Shown piece by piece: positions 46,894 to 54,985 of a stretch of DNA of 64,000 nucleotides. The translations under genes were made by a program, and so were the position numbers. Each line of letters starts with the position of its first letter. Position 1 is the stretch's first letter. Source of the stretch: DASXAI01 sp963728985 (GTDB taxonomy: Bacteria > Actinomycetota > Acidimicrobiia > Acidimicrobiales > Ilumatobacteraceae); the NCBI GenBank assembly GCA_963728985.1, contig CAVSME010000009.1, positions 496,001-560,000 on the forward strand, read 5' to 3'. The notes under the pieces are model-generated. The model did no database searches, was not told the DNA's origin, and saw only the letters and a list, made by a program, of their open reading frames with translations.

Positions 46894-47003
46894 GAAGAAA
46901 CCATAGATTGAGCCGGCGGTCCCGCGTCGCGCCCCATATCGCCGGCTCGGGGCTGGTCGGATCCAGGCTCGCCAGCCTGGTTCGCGACCGCTTGCGCCAG
47001 CGG

Positions 47004-48007
47004 CTACAGGTCGAGGTCGAGGTCATGCTCAACCTCCGAGATCTCCCTCACGACGCCGCTCGAAGACATCACCTCCTGGACTTCCCGCAGGACCTGCCGC
47101 CACAGCAGCTGCGCTGACGGATCCAATGGCTCCGTCCCGAGCGCGCTTGACCCGTCAAGGATCCCGTGTTCTAGGCGGTGGGTCTCGATGAGGGTGGCGG
47201 CGTCGATCCAGCCGCCAACCGGCTCGCCGTCGGCCGGCGGCGGTCCGATGGTGCGTGTGAGATAGGCGGGCGGGCCATCGCGGCTTCGATCTCGGCTCGG
47301 CGGGTCGAGAACAGCCGCACGACGTCGGCGGGGATGCCGGCGAGCTCGGCCGTGCCGTTGCGGACGGGCGCCCACTCAACCCCGAGCCGTTCGGTGAGGA
47401 GCTGACGGAGATGTGCTTCGTACAGGTAGCCGGCCGTCTTGGCGTGGGCGAAGACGTGGCGGAAGTCCAGCGTGCGCCACCAACCGTCCGGGCCGCGCAC
47501 GGTGTTGGCCACTACCACGTGTGTGTGCACGTGCGGGTCGCCGGCGCGGCTGGTGCGATGCCGGAACGCCGCGCCGACCAGCCCGTCGCCAGGCACCTCC
47601 TCGACGCCGTCGCGACCCCGGCGCGACCACACCGCCCGCTGCTCCAGGAAGCGGACGGCCGCGTCGACGGCCGCCTCGTGGGCGTAGCGCACCACCGCAG
47701 CGATGTCACGCTCACCGAGTCCGAACAACACGGACACGGACTTCGGGGTCGAGAAGGTGAGATCGAACCCGGGTACCCGACGATTGGCGGCACAACCCAA
47801 CCGTGTCCCCGTTCTCGGGTCACGGTCGGCCAGCACGGCGACCAGGTCGACGGCTTCGACCTCGCCCGCCAAGCCGAGTAGCTCGGCACCCCGGCCCACC
47901 CACCGGCCCGGCACCTCACCGCCGAGGTAGTAGTCCTCCGCCCCACCGGCGACCGAGCCGAGGTAGTAGTGCTCACTCCCCGGCGCCAGCACCCCGATGT
48001 TCAACAC
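47004..48007 (-). pseudogene. MobF (TrwC-type) relaxase with internal deletion
   Basis: The N-terminal relaxase domain (about 275 residues) is well preserved: tandem Tyr in SEHYYLGSV and AEDYYLGG, FDLTFSTPKSVSVLFGLG, and the metal-binding HVHTHVVVANTV. After TRRAEIEAAMARPP the frame shifts and joins LTRTIGPPPADGEP...WIDAATLIETHRLEHGI, which resembles the far C-terminus of actinobacterial MobF relaxases. The helicase region (several hundred residues) is missing. The start is probably GTG 48007 or TTG 48004. It could still nick oriT but not unwind DNA. Confidence 0.75.
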
Positions 48008-48096
48008 GACGACGCTCCACGCGCCGCGCCGGGCATCGATGATGCAAGTACGTGAACCCTCTCGTGTGAGGCCTTCCGCGAGTAGACCATCGCCCG

Positions 48097-48471
48097 TCAG
48101 TCCAACTCGAGGAGGGACAGCTGGGACACAGTCGGCATCACCGCAGCGGGCACCACCTTGACCGACCGAGCCTCGATGATCGAGACCACATCTGCGCCAA
48201 CGAACAAGCGGTAGCAGCCCGCCGTGAACCGACCGTCGTCGCGATGGCACTCGAGCCGCTGCATGAGCCCGGCGTCCGTCAACCTGCGCACGGCTCGCGC
48301 TGCGGTGTCCTTCGATACGCCGAGCGCCACCGCGATCGACCGGGCGGACACGCTCGCCGCCCCGTCGCAGCTCTCGGACACGGCCAGCTCCAAAACGACC
48401 CAGGCCAGCGGCCCGAGCCGACGCCGAAGCTCACTCGCGGCGCTACCGATCACCACGACGTTGCCGGTCAC
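48097..48471 (-). CDS. Winged-helix DNA-binding protein of the element
   Basis: 124 residues. A GntR/MarR-like winged helix: VSARSIAVALGVSKDTAARAVRRLTDAGLM, followed by basic wing residues and a hydrophobic C-terminus. Often found next to relaxases in actinobacterial mobile elements, where it probably regulates mobilisation genes; the exact role is inference. GTG 48471 overlaps the stop of the HTH gene (GTGA); its 3' end lies about 90 bp before the relaxase start. Confidence 0.7.
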   Translation of the reverse strand: MTGNVVVIGSAASELRRRLGPLAWVVLELAVSESCDGAASVSARSIAVALGVSKDTAARAVRRLTDAGLMQRLECHRDDGRFTAGCYRLFVGADVVSIIEARSVKVVPAAVMPTVSQLSLLELD

Positions 48472-48680
48472 GGCACGAACGGCAAGCCGCGAGCCCACCG
48501 CTCGAATGCCGCCGCCGGCACCCGGATGCTCCGCCCGATCCGCACCGCCGGGATCCCGTCGGTGACGTCGCCGTCGAGCCAGCGCCGGGCGAGCTGGTAG
48601 GCCGCCGTCCTGCTGATCTGCAACCGGCGCGCCACTTCCGGCAGGGAAAGGAACGCACCGACTTCCACCACATTGCTCAC
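48468..48680 (-). CDS. Excisionase/MerR-type HTH protein
   Basis: 70 residues. FLSLPEVARRLQISRTAAYQLARRWLDGD...IPAVRIGRSIRVPAAAFERWARG is the HTH_17 (excisionase) pattern. GTG 48680 is chosen because GGAGG lies 7 bases ahead. First gene of the run HTH-winged helix-relaxase. It could act as a second excisionase or as the operon repressor. Confidence 0.78.
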   Translation of the reverse strand: MSNVVEVGAFLSLPEVARRLQISRTAAYQLARRWLDGDVTDGIPAVRIGRSIRVPAAAFERWARGLPFVP

Positions 48681-48831
48681 GTCGCACCTCCGGTCACTCG
48701 CTTGCACGGCTCGCCTTCTGACGGACCAACGGACGGCCCGGACGCTGAGACGGAGAAAATTCGTTCGGAGACGACGGCCGGCCCCGAAGGCCGGATCGAT
48801 GCGGCCGCTGGGCCTTCGAGTCGAAGACCCT

Positions 48832-49297
48832 CGCCGTAGGTGCGCTGACCCGCTCTACGTCGCCTACAACCTCGCCGCCACTGCCACGAGCCTTCCGGCA
48901 GGCCACCTCGGCGACCCCGTCGCGGCGCCGAGGGTGATGGCGCTCTGCGCTGCCGTCTTCGTCGTCGCAAACGCTTGGTTCGCTGTCGGGCCCGACCGTC
49001 CCCTCGCCCTGCTGCCGCCCTTCGTGCTCGCCGGTGTCGGCATCGGGTGCGCAGAAACAGCCGAGCATGCAGCCGTCGCCGCGCTCGGCGCCAGCCGAGC
49101 TACGCGGTTCGGCGTTCGGGATGCTCACGGGCGTTCAGTCGATTGGGAATCTCGCCGCCTCCCTCGTCGCCGGCGTCCTATGGACCGCCGCGTCGCCCGG
49201 CTTGGCGTTCACGGTGCTAACGGTCACGATGGCCATCTCGGTGCCCCTCGTACTCGCCGCGGCCGGCGAGCGCTCTGATACATCGGTGACGAACTGA
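48832..49297 (+). pseudogene. MFS transporter fragment (C-terminal part), truncated and frameshifted
   Basis: YVAYNLAATATSLPAGHLGD and GVGIGCAETAEHAAVAAL, then (one base later, near 49084) APAELRGSAFGMLTGVQSIGNLAASLVAGVLW match the second half of a major facilitator transporter. The N-terminal six helices are absent, and the sequence upstream is unrelated. Its last codons run into the TGATAC repeat array at the right end of the element. Confidence 0.7.
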
Positions 49298-49477
49298 TAC
49301 ATCCGGGCCACGTGATACGCCGCGGGGCTTGGTCTCCTCGCGTCGCGGAGGAGGCTACGGAGGCTCGAGAGCCGGAGATCGCAGTATCGGAGATGTATCA
49401 ATCCGGTGCGCGCCAACCCTTCCAAACGGGTGTCAACCCGTCCAGGCCGAGCACGGGAGCGGCCTGCTCAGTGATAC
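49276..49477. repeat. Right-end TGATAC(ATC) motif cluster, possible arm sites
   Basis: TGATACATC at 49276-49284 and 49295-49303 (19-bp period), GTGATACG at 49312-49319, inverted GATGTATCA at 49392-49400, TGATAC at 49472-49477. The same motif occurs inverted at the left end (42266-42283). Confidence 0.55.
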
Positions 49478-49808
49478 GGAACGGTACGCGGAAACACTGG
49501 CTGAGCAGGGCTTTTCCTGCCTTGGGTGCAGGAGGTCGGGGGTTCAAATCCCCCCTCCCCGACCAGTGTGATCTGGCGTCGGACGGACTGACCTTGTCGC
49601 TGACTTCCAGGGCGCCGCGCTGATCGTGTCCGAGCTCGTCGTCACCGCGGATTCTCCCCGTGGATCGCGTCCCCGCGGTCCAGATCGAACCGCCTCCGCG
49701 TCGGATAGGGCAACGGCCAGCGTTCGGCGGGTAAGAAGTTGGTGTGAATCGGTGCTGCGGCGCCCGAAGCCAAGGCGCCACCTCCGAGACCTCACCTACC
49801 GTTGTGGC
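49298..49808. other. Gene-free region spanning the right end of the element
   Basis: About 510 bp. It holds the remaining TGATAC motifs (49295-49303, 49313-49318, inverted at 49392-49400, 49472-49477), attR (49522-49567) and about 240 bp of flanking chromosome. TACCGT (49797-49802) at the right edge is the promoter element of the next gene. No coding region is convincing. Confidence 0.6.
49522..49567 (+). repeat. attR: duplicated tRNA-Pro 3' end
   Basis: 46 bp identical to 42176-42221. Only the 3' half of the tRNA is present (no acceptor 5' strand or D arm), so it is an attachment site and not a second tRNA gene. Confidence 0.88.
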
Positions 49809-50417
49809 ATGGCGGTCATCGACGATGATCGGGCGGCGGCGGCGGGCATAGCGCCCGGGGTCGAAGCCAACGCCCGCTTGACGGGCTCCGCCGCAGCGGT
49901 GCTCCTGATCTTGCTCGCCGTCGAGGGCGTCACGATCCTCGAAGTCGACCGCCTCTTGCGCCTTCACGTCTTCGTCGGCATGTTGCTCGTGCCGCCCGTG
50001 CTCCTGAAGACAGCCACCACCGGCTACCGCTTCGCCCGCTACTACGCAGGGAGCGCTCCCTACGTCCGGCGCGGACCGCCGCACGCGATCCTGCGGATCC
50101 TCGCCCCCGTCGTCGGGTTGCTCACGTTCGCGGTGCTCGGCACCGGTGTCGCGCTGCTGTGGGCGCCGGGCAGCTGGCGCCACGCGATGCTCGTCCTGCA
50201 CAAGGCGACCTTCGTCGTGTGGTTCGGGGCGATGACGGTGCATGTGCTCGGTCACCTCGTCGACACCTATCGGCTGGCCCCGCGGGACTGGAGGCCGAAG
50301 GCGGCGTACGTGCCCGGTGTGTGGCTGCGCCGCGCCACTGTCGTTGCCACATTGGTGGCGGGAGCAGGTCTCGGACTCCTCGCCCTGGGCCAGGTCGACG
50401 GCTGGACACCAGGCTGA
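49809..50417 (+). CDS. Membrane protein, cytochrome b561-like
   Basis: 202 residues, about five hydrophobic helices. His residues in helices (RLHVFVGMLL, LHKATFVVWFGAMTVHVLGHLV) could bind haem b. A basic C-terminal loop and last helix (ATVVATLVAGAGLGLLAL) follow. Probably moves electrons across the membrane with the redox genes downstream. TACCGT is exactly 6 bases before ATG 49809 (leaderless). The lipoprotein phosphoesterase gene starts 14 bases after its stop. Confidence 0.7.
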   Translation: MAVIDDDRAAAAGIAPGVEANARLTGSAAAVLLILLAVEGVTILEVDRLLRLHVFVGMLLVPPVLLKTATTGYRFARYYAGSAPYVRRGPPHAILRILAPVVGLLTFAVLGTGVALLWAPGSWRHAMLVLHKATFVVWFGAMTVHVLGHLVDTYRLAPRDWRPKAAYVPGVWLRRATVVATLVAGAGLGLLALGQVDGWTPG

Positions 50418-50431
50418 CCCGTCGCCCGCCG

Positions 50432-51421
50432 ATGCCAGCTTGGCGGGTTGTGGTTGCCGCCATCCTGCTGGGCGCGTGCACCTCATCGTCACCGTCGGCC
50501 AACTCCACTTCCACCGCGGTCTCGGCGTCGAGCGCGCCCCCGCTACCGACGACCAGCCCGGTGGTGACGCCGGCGCCACCGCCCGGATCGACCGCGGCCT
50601 CAGCCGGTCCCTGCGGCGGGTCGGGCCCCGTCCCGGCCCGCTACGAACACGTCGTGTGGATTTGGATGGAGAACCACACCGCCTCATCGGTGCTCGCCTC
50701 CGAGCAGGCGCCGTTCGAGCGGCAGTTGGCGGCCGACTGCGGGGCGGCCGACCACTACCGTGCGGCTGGCTCACCGTCGCTGCCGAACTACCTCGCGGCG
50801 ATCACGGGGTCGACCCACGGCGTCCACGACGACGCGTCACCGGCGGCCCATCGCATCATGGACGACAACCTCTTCCGGCAGGTCACGGCGGCCGGCGGGA
50901 CGGCCCGCTCCTACGAAGAAGCGATGCGGAGCAACTGCGAGCAGGAAGGCAGCGGCCGCTACGCGGTGAAGCACAACCCGCAGGCGTACCTGACCGATCC
51001 GGCCGACCGCGCCGCCTGCCAACGCGACGACGTGCCGCTCGGCGACTCGGCCGGTGGAGCCTTCGTCGATGACCTGAATGCCGGCCACCTGCCAACCTTC
51101 AGCTTCATCACACCCGACCTCTGCGATGACACCCATGACTGTGACGTCGCGGTCGGTGATGCCTGGCTGCGCAGCTGGGTCGGCGCCATTGTGAGCAGCG
51201 CGGCCTACGCCACCCACCGCACCGCCGTCTTCGTGGTGTGGGACGAGCCGACTCCCATGCCGCTCCTGGTCGTCAGTCCCACCACCCCCGCCGGTGTCAC
51301 GTCGACCGAACCCTTTGACCACTACTCACTGCTGCGCACCACGGAGGAGCTGCTCGACCTGCCGCTCACACTCGGCGCCGCCGCCACAGCGACGAGCATG
51401 CGCCCGGTGTACGGCCTTTGA
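50432..51421 (+). CDS. Lipoprotein of the phosphoesterase (acid phosphatase/phospholipase C-like) family
   Basis: 329 residues. Signal peptide with lipobox LGAC, then a Ser/Thr/Pro linker (about 20-65). The phosphoesterase domain follows: HVVWIWMENHTASSV, metal/nucleophile-type PSLPNYLAAITGSTHG, FITPDLCDDTHDCDVAVGDAW, and VFVVWDEP near the end. Likely a surface hydrolase of phosphate esters; substrate unknown. It is followed by a two-component system that might sense its product or a related envelope signal. Confidence 0.83.
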   Translation: MPAWRVVVAAILLGACTSSSPSANSTSTAVSASSAPPLPTTSPVVTPAPPPGSTAASAGPCGGSGPVPARYEHVVWIWMENHTASSVLASEQAPFERQLAADCGAADHYRAAGSPSLPNYLAAITGSTHGVHDDASPAAHRIMDDNLFRQVTAAGGTARSYEEAMRSNCEQEGSGRYAVKHNPQAYLTDPADRAACQRDDVPLGDSAGGAFVDDLNAGHLPTFSFITPDLCDDTHDCDVAVGDAWLRSWVGAIVSSAAYATHRTAVFVVWDEPTPMPLLVVSPTTPAGVTSTEPFDHYSLLRTTEELLDLPLTLGAAATATSMRPVYGL

Positions 51422-51488
51422 GCGGGGCGACAGCGGACCGTCGCCCCCTTACTGTCATCTCACCTGCGGCAGGTAGAGGGGGAGGGTA

Positions 51489-52172
51489 GTGGGCGCGCGT
51501 GTGCTGCTGGCCGAGGACGACCGCTCGGTGCGGGACGCGTTGTCGCGGGCACTCGAGCTGGAGGGCCACTTCGTCGACGCGGTACCCGATGGTGGTGCGG
51601 CCCTCGATGCGTTGCATGCCCGCCGGCCGGACGTGGTGATCCTCGACTGGATGATGCCCGTGCTCGACGGGTTGAGCGTGTGCCGAGCCATCCGTGCCGA
51701 AGGTGACCGGGTCCCGGTGCTCATTCTCACCGCACGGGGCGAGGTCCGTGATCGGGTCGCCGGTCTCGACGCCGGTGCCGACGACTACCTCCCCAAGCCG
51801 TTCGCCCTCGACGAGCTCCTGGCCCGAGTGCGGGCGTTGCTGCGGCGCACCCTCGACGGCGGCGTCGACGCACCGGCGATCCAGGTTGGCGATCTCTCGA
51901 TGGAACCGTCCGCCAGGCAGGCATGGCGGGGAGAGAGGGAGCTCGAGCTGACGAAGACCGAGTACGACCTGTTGGAGGTCCTGGCCCGCAACGCCGGCAT
52001 CGTCTGCACCCACGCCACGATCTATGACCGGGTGTGGGGCTACGACTTCGGTCCCGATTCCAAGGCTCTGGCCGTCTACATCGGCTACCTCCGGCGGAAG
52101 CTGGAGGAGGGCGGCGAGGCCAGGATCATCCATACCGTGCGAGGAGTCGGCTACACGGTGCGGGCGCCATGA
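51489..52172 (+). CDS. Two-component response regulator, OmpR family
   Basis: 227 residues. Receiver domain with the acidic pair (ED-D, 9-11), phosphoacceptor D53 (VVILDWMMP), LTARGE Thr and LPKPF Lys. C-terminal winged-helix DNA-binding domain (about 130-225, ELTKTEYDLLEVLARN, VYIGYLRRKLE, RGVGYTVR). GTG start preceded by AGGGGGAGG. Its stop overlaps the kinase gene (ATGA). Likely to control the neighbouring redox genes. Confidence 0.94.
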   Translation: MGARVLLAEDDRSVRDALSRALELEGHFVDAVPDGGAALDALHARRPDVVILDWMMPVLDGLSVCRAIRAEGDRVPVLILTARGEVRDRVAGLDAGADDYLPKPFALDELLARVRALLRRTLDGGVDAPAIQVGDLSMEPSARQAWRGERELELTKTEYDLLEVLARNAGIVCTHATIYDRVWGYDFGPDSKALAVYIGYLRRKLEEGGEARIIHTVRGVGYTVRAP

Positions 52173-53551
52173 CGTTGCGGGCCCGGCTGGCGCTGGCCCT
52201 CGGTCTGCTCGCCGCGTTGGCCGCCGGCCTCGTCGCCATCGCCGGCTATCGGGCCACCTCTGACCGCTTGTACGCCCAACTCGACAATGCCCTGTCGAAT
52301 CAGGCGGCGCGTGTCGCCGACCCCGACGGTCGCTACGCCAACCTCATCTGCAACCAGATCAAGAACACGCCGGTGCCGAGCGACATCGACCGAGGCCAGC
52401 TGGCCGATCTCACGGGGACCGACGTCCAGTGCCTCGACGCCACGGGGACGCCGTTCGCATCGACCGAGGCCACGCCGCTGCCGGTTTCCGACGCCGATCG
52501 CGCCGCGGCGGCACGCGGCCAATCCTCGATCAGCTACTCGAGCGATGTCGACCAGCGGGTCGTCACGATCGCCCTCCCCGGTGGTGGCGCCGTCCAGCTG
52601 GCCCGTGACCTCGATGAGGTCCACGTGGTGCTGGATTCGTTGCGGGTCCGGTTCACGCTCCTCGGGCTGGCCGTCACGGTGCTGGCCATGGCCGCCGGTT
52701 GGTTCCTTGCCCGGCGCTTCACCCGCCCGATCGTGACGCTGACGGCGGCAACGGAGACGATCGCCGGCAGTGGCGCGCTGGACGTCGACATCCCCACGGG
52801 CAGCAGCACGACCGAGACCGGTCGTCTCTCACGGAGCTTCGCCACGATGATCGACGCGCTGCGGACGTCCCGGGCCCGGCAGCAGGCACTGGTGCAGGAT
52901 GCCGGGCACGAGCTGCGCACGCCGTTGACGGCGTTGCGGACGAACGTCGACGTCCTCCGCCGCCATCCCGGCCTCGACCCCGACCAGCGCGCCCGGATAC
53001 TGGCGGACGTCGGCGCCGAGCTCCGCGAGCTCACGCTGCTCACCGACGAGCTGATCACGTTGGCCATGGAGGACGCCGGCAACGAGGAGCCCACCGCCGT
53101 CGATCTGGCCGAGCTGGCCCGGCGGGCTTCGGCCCGGGCCGAACGGCGGACGGGCCACCGCGTCGAGGTGGACGCCGAGAGCTCGATGATCGTCGGCCGC
53201 CCCCGGTTGCTGCTGCGCGTCGTGGACAACCTGCTGGACAACGCGGCCAAGTTCGACCCGACGGACCTGCCGATCGAGGTCACCGTTCGATCCGGTCAAC
53301 TGACGGTCCGCGATCATGGTCCGGGGATCCGGCCCGAGGACCGGCAACGGGTCTTCGACCGCTTCTACCGGGTCCTTACGTCACGGACCCAGCCCGGCTC
53401 CGGCCTGGGACTGGCCATCGTGCGCGACGCCGTCGCCGCCCACCACGGCGACGTGACCGTCACCAACCACCCGGACGGTGGGGCCGTGTTCACCGTGACC
53501 CTGCCCGCCGCCGAAGTCTCAGCAGACTCTCAGGACGCTCTTACCGAGTAG
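52169..53551 (+). CDS. Sensor histidine kinase
   Basis: 460 residues. TM1 (8-26), an extracytoplasmic sensor domain (27-160) with two Cys residues (C61, C88), TM2 (162-181), HAMP, dimerisation/phosphoacceptor region with H247 (DAGHELRTPLT), and an ATPase domain with N box NLLDNAAKF, G1 DHGPGI and G2 GSGLGLAI. The paired Cys residues could sense redox state; this is speculation from the context of electron-transfer genes. Confidence 0.94.
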   Translation: MTLRARLALALGLLAALAAGLVAIAGYRATSDRLYAQLDNALSNQAARVADPDGRYANLICNQIKNTPVPSDIDRGQLADLTGTDVQCLDATGTPFASTEATPLPVSDADRAAAARGQSSISYSSDVDQRVVTIALPGGGAVQLARDLDEVHVVLDSLRVRFTLLGLAVTVLAMAAGWFLARRFTRPIVTLTAATETIAGSGALDVDIPTGSSTTETGRLSRSFATMIDALRTSRARQQALVQDAGHELRTPLTALRTNVDVLRRHPGLDPDQRARILADVGAELRELTLLTDELITLAMEDAGNEEPTAVDLAELARRASARAERRTGHRVEVDAESSMIVGRPRLLLRVVDNLLDNAAKFDPTDLPIEVTVRSGQLTVRDHGPGIRPEDRQRVFDRFYRVLTSRTQPGSGLGLAIVRDAVAAHHGDVTVTNHPDGGAVFTVTLPAAEVSADSQDALTE

Positions 53552-53603
53552 CGGCCGTTCTCTTACTTGGTCGCGTGAACCTGGGGCGACCGAGATCGGA
53601 AGG

Positions 53604-54029
53604 ATGCCGATGCCGTCCCAGCCCGTCGACCCCCCCAGGCGAACCCAGCCTCCCCGGCGCCCGTACCCTGAGCTGGAACGCGACCGCGGCCTGGCCCGAA
53701 CGACGATCGCGACGCGCTGGATCGCCGCCGGCGGGATCGCCGGTGTCGGGGTGTTCGCCGGTCTGGCTGCCATCTCCACGGGCGCCACGGCGACCACGCC
53801 GCCCACGACCCCGACCGTGATCGAGGAACCGGCGGCCACCGCGCCACCGACCACGGCCGCGTCTCCGTCGACGAGCGACCCGAGCACGAACGCCGCTCGG
53901 CGAGCGCCGACCACACCGGCCACGGCGGCGCCGGCCACGAGCCCCTCGACGATCGCGCCGAGCGTGACGGCACCGGCCCAGGTGCCGAGAACCCACCGGC
54001 GGCCAGCGGCCACATCGGGTAGCTCGTGA
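53604..54029 (+). CDS. Small anchored protein with Thr/Pro/Ala-rich outer tail
   Basis: 141 residues. Basic N-terminus (RRTQPPRRPYPELERDR), one membrane helix (about 35-57), then an 80-residue low-complexity tail of Thr, Ala, Pro and Ser. STGAT at 58-62, just outside the helix, resembles the (S/T)GAT core of ApbE flavinylation sites, but the preceding Asp is absent. The stop overlaps apbE (GTGA). It could be a small flavinylated or linker subunit, or simply an envelope protein. No homologue recognised. Confidence 0.65.
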   Translation: MPMPSQPVDPPRRTQPPRRPYPELERDRGLARTTIATRWIAAGGIAGVGVFAGLAAISTGATATTPPTTPTVIEEPAATAPPTTAASPSTSDPSTNAARRAPTTPATAAPATSPSTIAPSVTAPAQVPRTHRRPAATSGSS

Positions 54030-54985
54030 CCGCCGAGTGGCCGACGGTCAGCTTCGCCGCGCTCGGCACCACGGCCGTCGTCGTGACCACGGCTCCGGAC
54101 GCCCTCGATGCGGCGCAGCGAGCGGTGGAGAGGGTCATCGCCGGCCTCGATGCCGCTTGCAGCCGCTTCCGGGACGACAGCGAGCTGACCGCGGTGAACC
54201 TCGCCGCCGGGCGGACGATGCCAGTCTCCCCCACGCTGCGCGATGCGTTGGCGACGGCCTTGTGGGCGGCTCGAACCACCGGAGGTCTCGTCGACCCAAC
54301 GGTCGGCGAAGCGGTGCGACTGCTGGGCTACGACCGCGACTTCGCCGCCGTCCGGCGCGAGGGACCGCCGTCGCCCGTGAGGGTCTCACGCGTGCCGGGC
54401 TGGCAAGCGGTTCACCTCGACGACGTGACCGGCACGGTCTTCGTGCCGCGCGGCGTCCAGCTCGACCTCGGCGCCACCGCCAAGGCATGGTGCGCCGACC
54501 GCGCCGCCGCACACGCGGCGGCCGCGACCAGTGCTGGCGTCCTCGTCGGGTTGGGTGGTGACATCGCCGTCGCCGGCCCGGCCCCGGCCGGTGGATGGGT
54601 CATCCGGATCGCCGATCGTCACGACGACGCGCCTGACCCGGACGCGACAATGGTCACCATCTCGAGCGGCGGGCTGGCGACGTCGGGCACGGCGTCCCGC
54701 CGCTGGTGGCGGGGTGAGCGGCTGCTGCACCACATCGTCGACCCGTCCACCGGCCAGCCTGCCAGCGGAGGCTGGCGGACCGCCAGCGTGGCCGGAGCGA
54801 CCTGTGTCGACGCCAACGTGGCGGCCACCGCCGCCATCGTCATCGGCTCGAGCGCGCCGGCCTGGCTGGAGAGCCGACGGCTCGCCGCCCGGCTGGTGGC
54901 TGACGACGGGACCATCGTGATCACGGGCGGCTGGCCAGACGACGAGCCCGCCGTCGCCGCCGCCCGCGGGGGCCGATCCGCATGA
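54026..54985 (+). CDS. apbE: FAD:protein FMN transferase (ApbE)
   Basis: 319 residues. Transfers FMN from FAD to Thr or Ser of a redox protein using Mg2+. Motifs: LDAACSRFRDDSELTAVN near the N-terminus, LDLGATAKAWCADRAA, VGLGGDIAVAG, and the metal-binding DPSTGQPASG with VAGATCVDANVAATA. No signal peptide is seen, so it would act inside the cell. GTG start in GTGA overlap; its stop overlaps the next membrane gene (ATGA). Its presence implies a covalently flavinylated partner in this cluster. Confidence 0.92.
   Translation: MTAEWPTVSFAALGTTAVVVTTAPDALDAAQRAVERVIAGLDAACSRFRDDSELTAVNLAAGRTMPVSPTLRDALATALWAARTTGGLVDPTVGEAVRLLGYDRDFAAVRREGPPSPVRVSRVPGWQAVHLDDVTGTVFVPRGVQLDLGATAKAWCADRAAAHAAAATSAGVLVGLGGDIAVAGPAPAGGWVIRIADRHDDAPDPDATMVTISSGGLATSGTASRRWWRGERLLHHIVDPSTGQPASGGWRTASVAGATCVDANVAATAAIVIGSSAPAWLESRRLAARLVADDGTIVITGGWPDDEPAVAAARGGRSA

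Larger units (their letters stand above)
42176..49567. mobile_element. Integrative element in tRNA-Pro (about 7.4 kb), decaying
   Basis: A 46-bp perfect direct repeat of the tRNA-Pro 3' end at 42176-42221 and 49522-49567 bounds the element. An integrase gene starts 75 bases inside the tRNA end, the standard arrangement. Cargo: integrase, two small proteins (one excisionase-like), a tandem recombinase pair, VOC protein, MobF relaxase remnant, two HTH proteins and an MFS fragment. No replication or type IV secretion genes remain, so it was probably mobilisable rather than self-transmissible. Many genes carry frameshifts or deletions. Confidence 0.85.

Noticed and set aside
49522..49567. A second tRNA-Pro gene
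   Set aside because: Only the 3' half is present; the upstream bases do not pair as an acceptor or D stem. It is attR.
51489..53551. The OmpR-type two-component system as the regulator of the DosR-like boxes
   Set aside because: DosR is a NarL/FixJ-type regulator; this one has an OmpR winged helix and lies with the redox genes instead.
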